Source: Siphonodentalium dalli (taxonomy: Eukaryota; Mollusca; Scaphopoda; Gadilida; Siphonodentaliidae). Taken from it: DNA of 64,000 nt. Below the pieces are notes generated by a model. The model did no database searches. It saw only the letters and a program-made list of their open reading frames with translations, and was not told where the DNA came from. Location of the stretch: contig CP136069.1 in assembly GCA_032622095.1 (NCBI GenBank), forward strand, positions 44,494,194 through 44,558,193, in the 5' to 3' direction. The translations under genes and the position numbers were made by a program. Positions 23,886 to 35,300 of this stretch are shown one piece after another. Every line of letters begins with the position of its first letter. Within the stretch, counting starts at the first letter, position 1.

Positions 23886-24544
23886 TACGTATTCAGATCC
23901 AGGGTAGATATTATTTCAAGACTTATTAATAAGCTAAGAGCTCTTTCCATCAATGTATCACATTATTATAATCAATACATTTGAAAAATGATCAAGGAAA
24001 TATGGGTCGATACAAAATTCGGACTTGGCACTGAAAGGGTTAAATACTTAAAAACATGGCTCTTTCTAACCCCAAGATCATGTATACATAATTGTCATAA
24101 TTTAGTAAGTGGCGTCTCAAAACAAGAGCCCTGCGAATCGATTCAACGCAATTCAGAATCTTTCATCTTGATTTGATATGATTTGAAATAGGCTGTTCTG
24201 ATTTGAATCATTGGCGCCAAATGCATAATAATTACTCAATGGACCACATTGCTTTTTCACGAAGATATATTATGACAACAATGAAAAGACCACACATACA
24301 AATAACAGTCGTCGACTGAGCTATACAATAGACCACCGAAGCATTGTCAGACTGATGTAAGTCATCTAAAAAAAAATCATATATATGCCGAACTGAGTGA
24401 ATACAATTTCTTACTGACTGATACTGTTTCATTATTGTATAGCAGAGATGGCCGCAAATAATACGCACTTAATTGTTTAGATGCACATTTGATCCATTTG
24501 TAAATTACCAGACATCAACTAAATGCAGAATATGATGAAGACAC

Positions 24545-24800
24545 TTTAAAGTCATGTGAAACACTCTGGTTGGGTGATCAAATAGAAATTGAGAATAATC
24601 TTCCTCAAACTAGTTATTTGTTACTAATATCAATCCAAATTGACGATACACATTGTCATTCTTATATATTAATTAAATGCAATGGCTCTGGATGGCGAAA
24701 TCATTTGTTAGATTATCGCCGATAGTTGCGTCCGGGATCGAGATGTAAATATTTACAATTGGGCACAGTTCCGTCGATGTTTTCTGTCAAGTTTGTGTTT
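24545..24800 (+). repeat. Family E repeat, 3'-truncated copy
   Basis: It is colinear with the first two thirds of 12470-12850 (AAAGTCATGTGAAACACTCT, CTTATATATTAATTAAAT, TTATCGCCGATAGTTGCGTCC). Similarity stops near the TCGATGTTTTCTGT stretch. Confidence 0.6.
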
Positions 24801-25338
24801 TAACCAGAACTGTATCGACCAGTGGAGACATTACTAGTATGCTTTGTGGTGGTGTTCACATAATCCTCTTTGTTTCATTCAAACAGCAGTTATGAAATAT
24901 AAGTCTCAATGTTGCAGAAACTGATAGCATTTGGCAACTTATAAATTAATTTGGCAATTATTTTGGCAAAAAAAATTTGGGCTAGCGCAGACCCAGCTTT
25001 TGATACATTACATGTAACATGCCTGGTGTAGTATAAGCTGAACCCAGTTATGTGTGATTCCAGGACCAGCCTAGAGGTCGACTTGGGAGACATCTTCTCC
25101 CTAAAAATGTACCACTTCTCACATTTTTGTCCCAGGCAGAAGTGACTTCTCTCTCATATACCAGTATGCATATGTCAAAACAGCATGTTTAAAGTATATT
25201 TACTGATTACTGTATAACAGTGCTCTTACTCACTATAATGATTTGTAAGTGGGCTCATGTGTTGCATTATATTTATTGGACCATGGAAGGGGGATGTCAG
25301 AGCATAAATTGAACATCAGCCATTGTTACTTCTCTCTG

Positions 25339-25728
25339 TTAACCCTTTACCCAACAGAACGGCCCTGTGCCAATGCATTCTCTTATATATGCAAGTCGAC
25401 CATAGGTCGCCTCGCATATATAAGAGAATGCATTGGCTTAACACATTAAAAATTATAAAATTGTTAAAGAATGTAAGAAAAAATGGTAAAAAAATATTTT
25501 ATTTAGGCCAATGCATTCTTTTATATATGCGAGGCGACCTATGGTCGACTCGCATATGTAAGAGAATGCATTGGCACAGGGCATAACTGTAACTATCACA
25601 ATGTGGTCAAGGAGCCGGTTCCAATGATATCCATATTTGTATGGTTCTATTGAGACAGACCGAAGATATTTTAGGCTGTTGAAGCTTTATTTGGCCGGTT
25701 TTGGCCGTTTTGTTGGGTAAAGGGTTAA
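25339..25728 (+). mobile_element. Family A double-hairpin TTAA MITE
   Basis: This copy is 390 bp, with a shortened inter-hairpin spacer and single-base losses of pairing in the hairpins (GCAAGTCGACC in the first, TTCTTTTATA in the second). Confidence 0.82.
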
Positions 25729-25887
25729 CAGTTCTGTTCACTTCTCCCTTATAACCAAACAGGGAGAAGCGACTTCTCCCAATTTTAAACTCTAGGCTCG
25801 TCCCTGGTGTGATGAACAAAAAAGAAACTAGCAGCCAGATGTATGAAACTCATTTCTATCTTGTTTAGGTAAAAGCAATTTAACCAC

Positions 25888-26130
25888 TTCTTTATTAACT
25901 GGATTCTCCCATTCAGTTATAAAAGTATACATTGGAATGGTCTACTATTCATTTGGAGGGACATTCAGGCAATAAAGGCAGAAGACAAAAAGCTAATAGA
26001 AGTGCAGAAGGATTCATATTCATTGGTGGAAATGTTCCAATAATAAGGTCAACAAACAACCGTTGAACTTATTATCTGAACATTTCCTAAGGGAGTTACC
26101 TGTCAATGAGTATTTAGTATAAAAGGGTTA
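25888..26130. mobile_element. Diverged relative of the 5929-6177 TTAA MITE
   Basis: GGAATGGTCTACTATT, TTATCTGAACATTT and the right end AAAAGGGTTAA correspond to inverse segments of the 5929-6177 element. Confidence 0.45.
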
Positions 26131-26304
26131 ATAGCATGGTTTATGAACCCATCCTACAACTTTTCACCATATAAAATTGCAAAAAAAATATATTAATGGC
26201 TTGGTGTATGGTCTATGGTGTATTGACTAGCATATGAAACGTGGTGTAGAAAATAGTTGATGTGGAGTTTTTTCATTAATTCTCCTATGTTTTGTGTGAA
26301 ATTT

Positions 26305-26430
26305 CAAACTTAGAAAATTTTACCAAACAATCCCCCTGCATGTGAAAATTTTACCGAACAACCTCCCTGTATTTGTGAAAATTTTACCGAACAACCCCCC
26401 CTGTATTTGTGAAAATTTTACCGAACAATC
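26305..26430 (+). repeat. ~36-bp minisatellite
   Basis: GAAAATTTTACCGAACAA followed by CCYCCCTGTATTTGT recurs about four times. A stray unit lies at 26657-26690. Confidence 0.75.
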
Positions 26431-26450
26431 CCACAAAATATATTATGAAT

Positions 26451-26635
26451 TTAACCCTTCCATGACTGGAGCTTCCCGAAATTTGGCAAAAACCCTGTAC
26501 CAATGCATTCTCTTATATATGCGAGGCTACCAGCATATATAAGAGAATACATTGGCCAAACAATATTTACCTTGACCTTGTAAGCCAGTGATATTTAATG
26601 CTGCACCAGCACAACTTCCATCATGAGAGGGATAA
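26451..26635. mobile_element. Family B MITE (TTAACCCTTCCATGACTGG type)
   Basis: The left border is intact (TTAACCCTTCCATGACTGGA) and the right border decayed (CATCATGAGAGGGATAA). The centre carries a shortened GCATTCTCTTATATATGCGA hairpin, the same module as in family A although the ends differ. Confidence 0.6.
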
Positions 26636-26979
26636 GCAACATACAATTCTGACTGTAGAAAATTTTACCAAACAATCCCTCTGCATGCGATATATATTAT
26701 GAATTTAAGCAACATACAATTCTGACTGTAGAAAATAAGCAACGTACAAGCAATAACACATTCACCCTCTCCTGCTGGTGGAGATTTTACAAACATTTGT
26801 ATAATTACAAACCATGTTGTGATACCGGTAGACGGTAGTCATGAAACAACAGAGAATTTGATGCCATCATTTCAATGTTGAGCAATGAGCATTTACATAG
26901 CATGAACAAAATTGAAAAATATAAATACCAACTAAAAAAAATAGTTTAATAAACATTCCTTTTGAATGATAGTTATGCA

Positions 26980-27445
26980 CAGGTTTGAGAATATGGTGCC
27001 GGACATTTGCAGAATGAGGTCCCCAGAGGGGGGATTTCATGATGCTACTCCACACAGCGGGCTAGCATCACCAAATTCATCCTCTTGGGACCTCACTCTA
27101 CATGGTCTCATCTGCTATGGGAGAACTAAACTCAGATTTATGTTCCCAGATTGTAAAGATTGTGATTTGCACCCATTGCGCAACTCAATTATGCAATGTG
27201 TCATCTGCCGATTTGGGGATATAGAGAAATTTAACTAAAACAGAAAAAAAATCTTTGTGAAGAAACTAATTTTATTTTTTTATTTTACAATAAAAATACT
27301 TTTCAGAGAAGATGAGGCCAAAGCAGAATGAGGTCCCCCTGAGGGTGAATTCAGGGATGCTAGTCTGCTGTGTGCGGTAGCTTCACTAAATTCACCTTCT
27401 GGGGACCTCATTCTGCAAATGTCCAGCACCATATTCTCAGGCCTG
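26980..27445. mobile_element. Long hAT-type MITE (family C, 466 bp)
   Basis: The ends CAGGTTTGAGAATATGG and CCATATTCTCAGGCCTG are flanked by GTTATGCA and GTTATGCC, an 8-bp duplication with one change. Both inner arms carry GCAGAATGAGGTCCCC hairpins; the centre is longer than in the short members. Confidence 0.75.
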
Positions 27446-27508
27446 GTTATGCCATTTTATTAGAAAAATGTAATGATTAATGATTGAGATGGTCTTAGGC
27501 CAAGCTTA

Positions 27509-27721
27509 CAGTAATACCCTAAATAATTGACTCCTTAGCCACAGCAGAATTATGGGTAATTTTTCAGGATTTAGTCGGAAATATAGCTTGTTGCCATTCA
27601 TCGGAAAGCTCTCACTGAGAGCTTTCAAATGAATGGCAACAAGCCATATTTCCGACTAAATCCTGAAAAATTACCCATAATTCTGCTGTGGCTAAGGAGT
27701 CGATTATTTAGGGCATTACTG
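27509..27721. mobile_element. Family D palindromic TA MITE, full length
   Basis: This copy is 213 bp with arms of about 100 bp. Both arms carry the private variant CTTAGCCACAGC where other copies have TTAACCACAGC. Confidence 0.85.
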
Positions 27722-27724
27722 TAG

Positions 27725-28222
27725 GCCAAGCTGATTCTTCACATCAAAACACACAGCATTCTCGATTCCAGTTATTCAATTGTGAGATGGGCTTTGCTGA
27801 GAAACTGATACTGAAGTGTGTATGAGAAAAAAAAATATCACTGTATAAAAACTATAACTGTGAGAAATGAAAAAATATTTATCAGAATCAGAAAACCAGA
27901 GCAAAGAATTTAAACTTTTTGTAGTACATGTAATTGGAAGACAGATCTGATAGAATTTAGAAGACAAAATGATTGACATTTCATTTTTTATACAGAATAT
28001 CTAATTAACGTATTTCATAAAATAAGAATTCAGTATAATAATCATTTATTTTTAAAATTGAATAAGGAAACAGAGGTCAAATTCTTTTTGTGAAAATCAT
28101 TCACCATGATGTGATATATTTACGGTGGGGTGTTGGAAGATCGTTAAGTGTCCTCTCTTTCAGAAAACAATTACTGACATTCAGACTGGAAGCTGATTAT
28201 AATCACCCACTATATCTATATA
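27725..28222. other. Unassigned AT-rich stretch
   Basis: No gene or repeat was recognised between two MITEs. Confidence 0.4.
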
Positions 28223-28224
28223 TT

Positions 28225-28742
28225 AGATCATGCCATGAATCTCTACAATGGCTACCGCCCGTAGAGATCATATTCCACCAGTACAAAACCTGGGAACTTT
28301 TTGAAGTTTTGACAGGGAACCCATAAAGTCAAAAAAAATAACACGGGGGGGAATATATTTCTTAGTGATTATCTGTTCCTTAATATTGTACTTCACTATA
28401 TGTGAAGGTCCCAACTCTAAATTACATGTTTTTCTGTGACTTTTGTGAGCTGATATCACAATAAACATTGAATTAATTACCCAGGAAAAGTTCCATATGT
28501 GTAAGAAACGCAAAGCAAAATCGCTCACAAAGTCACTTAAATCGTGAAATTTCGAGTTGGGACCTTCACCTACAGTGAAGTACATTATTAAGAAAGAAAT
28601 AATAACAAAGAAATATATTCTCTTTGTTATTTGTTATATTATATAAGGTTCCCTGTCAAAACTTCAAAAAGTTCCCAGGTTTTGTACTGGTGGAATATGA
28701 TCTCTACAGGCATTAGCCATAGTCGAGATTCATGGCATGATC
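28225..28742. mobile_element. 518-bp palindromic element (same ends as the 80-bp hairpin)
   Basis: The outer arms AGATCATGCCATGAATCTCT and their inverse, then TTTTTGAAGTTTTGACAGGG arms, extend the inverted repeat to roughly 100 bp per side. Nested inside is a second inverted structure with GAAGGTCCCAACTC and GAGTTGGGACCTTC. It is noncoding. Confidence 0.75.
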
Positions 28743-28787
28743 TATCTATATATAAGAAGAATACTGGATCTGAGACAAGCATAAGTA

Positions 28788-28919
28788 CAGAAATGCCCTA
28801 AATAATCGACTCCTTAACCACAGCAGAATTATGGGTAACTTTTCAGGATTTAGTTGGAAATATGGCTCGTTGCCATTCATCTGCTGTGGTTAAGGAGTCG
28901 ATTATTTAGGGCATTACTG
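28788..28919. mobile_element. Family D palindromic TA MITE, short form
   Basis: The left terminus is CAGAAATGCCC, a change from CAGTAATGCCC; the right end is intact. The centre of the palindrome has been deleted asymmetrically. Confidence 0.78.
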
Positions 28920-28944
28920 TATGTATGGACAGAAGCATATACGT

Positions 28945-29290
28945 CCAGGCCTCAAAATATGGTGCCGGACATTTGCAGAATGAGGTCCCCAGAGGGTGAA
29001 TTTAGTGATGCTACCCTGCACAGCGGACTAGCATCATTAAATTCATCATCTGGGGAACTCATTCTGCATGGCCTGATTTGCTACGGGAGACCTAGACTCA
29101 AATTTAAGTTCCCAGATGGTGAAGATGGTGATGTGCACACCTATTGGGCACCTCGATTATGCATTGTGTTGTCTCTCTATTTGCAGAACTAAACTAAAAA
29201 AGAAAAAAATCTTTCTAAAGAAGTTTCTAAAGAGACTAAAATAATTTGATAATAAAGATACTGTAATTAATTAGTAATTAATTAATTCAG
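28945..29290. mobile_element. Partial hAT-type MITE (family C)
   Basis: The left end CAGGCCTCAAAATATGG and the first inner hairpin are present. The right half beyond about 29200 is missing or unrecognisable. Confidence 0.6.
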
Positions 29291-30158
29291 CAAGGTGTGC
29301 AAATATCGGCGGAGTTCAAGTTTTGACAGGTTCAGCATTATTGCAGATTTCATTTATAACAGATATCGATTTGTAATATTGTATTTATTTCAATAGCGAA
29401 CCTATTAGCTGTAATCGGTAGCTCTGTGTTATAACGTAATGCATCCACAAGAATGATTTAACGCACACAACAGATCGTGTCATCGCAATGGACCAACACA
29501 ATGCAGTCGTCTGAATGCTACTTCATTTACCATGTGAACTTCTGGATTTGAATTACACTACATATACGGTATCTTTGCTAAATATGTACTACTGAAATGA
29601 ACCCTATTTACCTGATATAACTGTTTACAAATGCCCCGATATTCTGTGGCGTCCAATATTTTAACACATACATGTATCTATCTACACAGAAGCACTAGGC
29701 TGAGTTTGATAATTCTGAAATGAATCAGATAATATGGCGGGGCAGGTGATTCAGAAGAATATCCATATATTTATCTTCTGAATTATCCATACATTCAAAT
29801 TCATATAAGATATAACTCTTGTTTCGATTAAGGTTATGAGGTTATTAACGAACATTTTAAGACAAATTCTATAACTCTCATAAATAAATTTGTAAATTTG
29901 TCTTAAAACAGTTCAGCTAAAACTCCTAACCTTAATTAAAACATGTGTTAATTCTTATAATTTAATCCCAATATTGGCCAAATTCGAACACCTGTCAATC
30001 ATGCATCCAGTTGAAGAGAAACTTCATTATTATCATTTTCATTGGTCGCCCAATTGCAGCCAAAAATTCAAGATTAAGGCTATCGAGAAATAACCTTATT
30101 GGCTAATTTAGTTACAACCAATAAGTTTTAAGGTATTTTGTGAATTGACAGCTTCTGT
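29291..30158. other. Mostly unassigned; one short inverted repeat
   Basis: GATTAAGGTTATGAG at about 29827 and CTCCTAACCTTAATT at 29924 face each other and may bound a ~130-bp degraded element. No gene was recognised. Confidence 0.4.
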
Positions 30159-30411
30159 TTAACCCTTTCATGATGGGAGGTGTGCTGGTGCAGTATTAAA
30201 GATACTGTGCCAGTGCATACTCATATAAAAATGCTAGCCTTGCAAATATAAGAGAACATACTGGCTTACAAGATCAAGGTAAATATTGTTAGGCTAATGT
30301 ATTCTCTTATATATGTATGGCTCCCTGTGGAAGACTTGCATATATAAGAGAATGCATTGGCACAAGGTTTTTTCGTAAAATTTCAGGAAGCTCCAGTCAT
30401 GGAAGGATTAA
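30159..30411. mobile_element. Family B TTAA MITE with two hairpin modules
   Basis: The ends are TTAACCCTTTCATGATGGGA and CAGTCATGGAAGGATTAA. Two weakened copies of the TTATATATG hairpin lie inside, in the same two-hairpin layout as family A, with GCACAAGG next to the second. Confidence 0.65.
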
Positions 30412-30438
30412 AATATCTACGGATATCCATGATCTGGT

Positions 30439-30692
30439 CAAGCCTTGAAATAGGGTGTCTGTCATTTGCAGAATGAGGTCCCCAGAGGGTGAATTTAGTG
30501 ATGCTACCCCGCATAGCAGGCTAGCATCACCAAATTCAACCTCTGGGGACCTCATTCTGCTTACACCTCAGCAGAATGAGGTTTCCATAGGGTGAATTTG
30601 GTGATGCTAGCCCGCTATGCGGGGTAGCATCACTAAATTCACCCTCTGGGGACCTCATTCTGCAAATGACATGCTCACTATTTCAAGGCTTG
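30439..30692. mobile_element. hAT-type MITE (family C), 254 bp
   Basis: CAAGCCTTGAAATAG ends are flanked by GATCTGGT and GGTCTGGT (one mismatch). The interior is a pair of inverted hairpins separated by CTTACACCTCAGC. Confidence 0.83.
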
Positions 30693-31675
30693 GGTCTGGT
30701 TCTGCATAGAGATCCCTGCCCACACTAAACTAATGAAACTAACCTATTAATATGGCAGAACTCAATGCCTGTGTGTGTTCATATGAATTTTTTCACGTGT
30801 ACCTTTAGTCATGTAGTGATAATATATTTGACGATGATCAGCGATGATCATCAGAAAAGATTAAATCCTTACAAGTGTTACAAGTTTGACCATGTTGTAT
30901 ATAAAGAACATGATTTATACCACATGATAGCCAAACTATCATTTGAAATGGATGTGACCAGAGCATATTCAAACACAACAACAAGCACCAATAATTATTA
31001 GCCTGAGTTTACTCAACAATATCCATGCTAATTCCATTGATGTATACCAAAGAAAACTGAGGCCCGTTTTATATGTAGAGCTAAACAAGAGCCGAGCAAT
31101 GCATTTCGGTGTAAAAATGGCAAAGTACAGGAAAGCGTGTGTGAGGCTCGATGTATAAAACCATCGGACTCGTCAAATTTCATCTGGCACGAGCATATGT
31201 CTGGTCCAGACGTGCTACGATGAGCAATCGGGCATGGTACTTGTGTGGATCATTGCATAAAACCATGTTGCGCTAAACACGCACCACGACATCGAAAGTC
31301 GTCACCCATTTCGGACCTCTTTATCGGACAGCATGCGCAATTTGAAGTTTTAAGCAAAACTGCATCATCACTGGATCATCCTAGCATGAACTGTGTCTGT
31401 TGGCAAAAGTAAATTTTAGACAAGCGTGCACCTGGCTATGGGTAGTCCGTTGTTCATGGTTGTTGCCACAGTTAACTATGTAATCATTATTTTCACCGAG
31501 GTCATTATGTACTTTATGCTTTAATAGATTATAATCAATCTTTTCTGAAATAGTAAATGATTAAGAAATCTAACAATCATGACAGCCCTAGATTCTATTT
31601 GAAACTTCCTCAGATGTAATAGCATGGGGAATGATGAGTGAACTCAGGCTCAGTACCGAAAAGAACATTGAATGG
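30693..31675. other. Unassigned, downstream flank of the nuclear receptor gene
   Basis: A 78-codon plus-strand ORF (30765-31001) has no family resemblance and is not called. Confidence 0.4.
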
Positions 31676-32110
31676 CAAGCCTTGAAATTGTGTGTCTGCC
31701 ATTTGTAGAATGAGGTCCCCAGAGGGTGATTTAGTCGCATGCATGGTGGGCTAGCGTAACCAAATTCACCCTCTGGGAACCTCATTCCGTTGAGGCCTCA
31801 ATTGCTATGGGAGACATAGGATAAGAGATTTAAGTTCCCCAGTTGAAGTTGGTGATGTTCAACCATTAGTCACCTTGATTATGCATTTTATCTTCTGCAA
31901 AGGGATATAGAAATTGAACAGAAGAGAAAAGTAACTAAAAACATTTTAATTTGAGACTATAGATACTTCCCAGTAGATGAGTCCTAAGCAGAATGAGCTC
32001 CCCAGAGTGTGAATTTAGTGATCATAACCCTCCGTCAGGGGTAGTGTCACTGAAATTCACCCTCTCAGGACCTCATTCTACAAATGACAGACACAATATA
32101 TCCAAGCTTG
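31676..32110. mobile_element. hAT-type MITE in the 3' UTR of the nuclear receptor gene
   Basis: This copy is 435 bp. The left end is CAAGCCTTGAAATTG and the right end TCCAAGCTTG (eroded). The target duplication is TTGAATGG and CTGAATGG (7 of 8 bases). Its edge is 16 bases from the receptor's stop codon, so it lies within the transcript unless the mRNA ends almost at once. Confidence 0.78.
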
Positions 32111-32125
32111 CTGAATGGCCTACAA

Positions 32126-32382
32126 TCATAAATCCTTAACAGCATTCTCTCCCTTTAACAGCTCGATTAGCAAGCCACATGAAAGAACATCATTTGGTAA
32201 TCGTGCAAATGCCATTTCTCTTGCCAAATAGCTGATTTTTGCAGCTTCAGATAGCGTCATGAGCATCTCTCCATATTTGTTCGGCTGATTTGCATAATGA
32301 CTGGTTGTGTATGCATACACTGCATCACATATGCTTCCCTGGAACTCTCTCGCTGTTTCTGGATCTTTTAGCCCTTTGACAT
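32126..32382 (-). CDS. NR5-like receptor exon 5: LBD C-terminus with AF-2 helix and stop
   Basis: Acceptor TTTTCTCCAG leads into [18 protein letters not shown], then [20 protein letters not shown] (helices 10-11), and [11 protein letters not shown], the activation helix with its conserved Glu. TGA follows DL. Only 7 bases separate the stop codon from the target-site duplication of a hAT-type MITE, so most of the 3' UTR probably lies in the MITE. An ATTAAA hexamer on the minus strand inside it (31950-31945) could serve as a polyadenylation signal. Confidence 0.92.
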
Positions 32383-35300
32383 CTGGAGAAAATTATATGA
32401 AACATAGAGATATAATATAAAAGCCAAGTCAGCATTTAATATATAATAGCTGCTCAAAGCTTTCGGCCACAGGCCTTCCTCAGTGATGATCCAAAATACA
32501 CGTTCGGTTACACGTTACAAGATTACTTCTCTAAATGACAATCGGTTGAACATTGTTCGTCAAAATTGTCCATCATAATGTTAGAGATTCACATTGACGC
32601 AATCACGCTGGCGCGGGAATCGTACCCTCTGCCGCTTCATGTGTCGAGTCTTAGAATCCATGAATCCATGAATCCATAAGTCAAAGTTGCTTCCCTCCAC
32701 TGACTATCTCTACCACCAAAACAATCACGAGCAGCTATTATATAATAAATGCTGATTTAACTACATGGCCTCTCTAATTATTGGGTCACCCACAACATTC
32801 CAATATAAAAGCCAAGATTTTGTGTGTGTGTCTGTAACTCTGTCATGATTTTCGCACGTCTAAAAATATACCACCCTGAAGTCCGATTGCGCCCAAATAT
32901 TGACCATGTCCTGCAGCACATCTTAGAATATGATACGCAAAATTTCAGGTCATTTGGTGCAAGATGACCCAAGATAAATAACGCATTGCCAAAGGTCACC
33001 AAAGGTTACAAGGTGATATTTTCACGGATATAATGCATTTCTCTGAAGACAAATGTGTTTTCAGGTGTCCATCATTACAAAACTCTGCACATCGTTTGCC
33101 GGCTTAATTTATATTGTTGTCACCCATCATTTGTGATGGGCAATCCCCTAGTCGAGATACAATTAGAATCAATTTGGATTAAAATAGGATGAACAAAAGG
33201 TTGCACGTCGTGGGCTGGCATACGCCTATGGTGCCAAATTGAAACATGGGCATTCCTGACAGAACCCAAATTAATAAAAGGTCAGCCGACCACAGTGTCC
33301 CCCGACAACGTGGCAAGTCGATGCCGCTTTGTTAAAGGAATATGATCCTGAAAAAAAATAGTATTTTCTTTCAATATACCGATAATATATATATAAAATG
33401 TCCATTATACGCATATAATCTAATATTCGGTCGCCAATCGTTATATTAATAACGATTACAAAAAATTCCGAAGATTTTGTGTTGTAGACGAAGTCACGTG
33501 ATCATTGGCCCGATCATATTATTGTCACATGTAAACAGTAGCATAGTCACGTGATCAATCATGTGGTAACTCGTTGACAACGCATAGATACGCAACAATA
33601 GCATATAAAGTTTGCATGCGCAAAGCGATCACGAATTCGATCGCGGCTTTTGAATTTTGTCGCATTATGGGAGAACACTGCGAATGCAAACTTCGCCGAA
33701 ATGTATTAATCGCAGTTCTCATAATTAAACGTCTTTATCATGTTATTATTATATGTATCGCGATGTGTTTTTATTATAAAGCTATGTCCGTATTTTACAT
33801 AGGACCTAGGCTACAACTGTTCTCGTAAAAGAAATCACAGATGAAGAATTTGGTATATTAATAAGTATAGTCTACCATGATGTATTAATAAATTATCGTA
33901 TATTATTTCGGTTTTGGCGCAGATATCTATAAACACGTGCTCGTGTTTCTATTTTTTTTTCGTTACCGGAATAGTATGAAGGTACTCAAAAGTGTGACTG
34001 ACAGACAAACGGTGCAACAAACGGTACGACGGACGGACGGACAGAGTCCGTTTCTATAGTTCCCCTTTTCTTTCCGAACGTCGGGGGACAAAAATAAACA
34101 AAGGAGGATAACTCTAGAACATAAAAGGCGAACAACATCATTGGGCACTCTTTTCAAAGCAGTCATGATGGCAATCTCCATACCAAATGTCATTCAGATC
34201 CAATAGGCTGATATATCTGTGTGGATGGACAAAAAACCCCTAAGATTTCCAGATAAACAAAGGAAGGATAACTCTAGAATGGAAAATAAAAATACCATTA
34301 TTTTCCCTCCTTTGAAAGCAGTCATGATAGCAAACCTCAGTACCAAACTTTATTCATATCCGATAAACCATGTCTGAGATATATGACTGGACGAACATAC
34401 ATATGGACAGACAGATAGACGAACTCAATCCAGTATACCCCCCACTTTTCAAAGATATCGCCAAACAAAAAAAGTTTTTTGATTCTCGGGCATAGCCGCG
34501 TCTGGAAAAAAGGCCTGCGTTGAACCATTTTATTACGATTTTCAATTTGACCGAAGCAGTCAAATGATAACACGAAAATAGGAAACTAGAAAACAGAAAT
34601 TAGTTATGTTTCAAACATCAAATATGATAGACATACAATGGTGTACGTGTTGGTATTCAAAAACAGACACTAGGCAACGATAACTACCAGGTATATTGTC
34701 ACCACAAGCTGCCCAAACCCCAAGTTTATTAAGTCAAATGTGTTCAAATATTTCGGAATTTTATCAATTCGAAAAGGTAGATAACCCACTTTTCGTGCGG
34801 TAAACAATTCTGAGATTTCCAATTTCGGGAACGCAAACCGGAAAGAAATATGGTGCGTATTGGCGATGTGTATGCTGGTTTAATATATAGAGGATCTCAC
34901 ATGAGTTTCTATTTTATACGGAATTTATCAACCGAGTTCACTAAATTCGATTTGAGCCGAGGTTTACCGAGGCTCAAATAGAATTTAGTGGACGAGGTTG
35001 ATAAATTACGTATAAAATAGGACGAGTGTGAGATACTTTTTATCACATGATCAAATAAACGCGAAGCAATGCGAAATATCCATCGAAAACAACGATAAAA
35101 ACCGCAGCGATCGCAAGTCATTTGAAGAACGTTGTGACGTCATCGCACGCGCTGATATTAAACGTGTCTCTTATCGATAATTATGAAACTGCTTTTATGG
35201 GCAAATTATGTGATAAAATAGAATTTGAAGTTTTTATGGCTAGCATGTATAAATTACTATAGTATTGATGGATAAATATTAAAGTATATTGATAGATATA

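Noticed and set aside
28268-28585. A 105-codon minus-strand ORF
   Set aside because: It lies within the arms of the palindromic element at 28225-28742.
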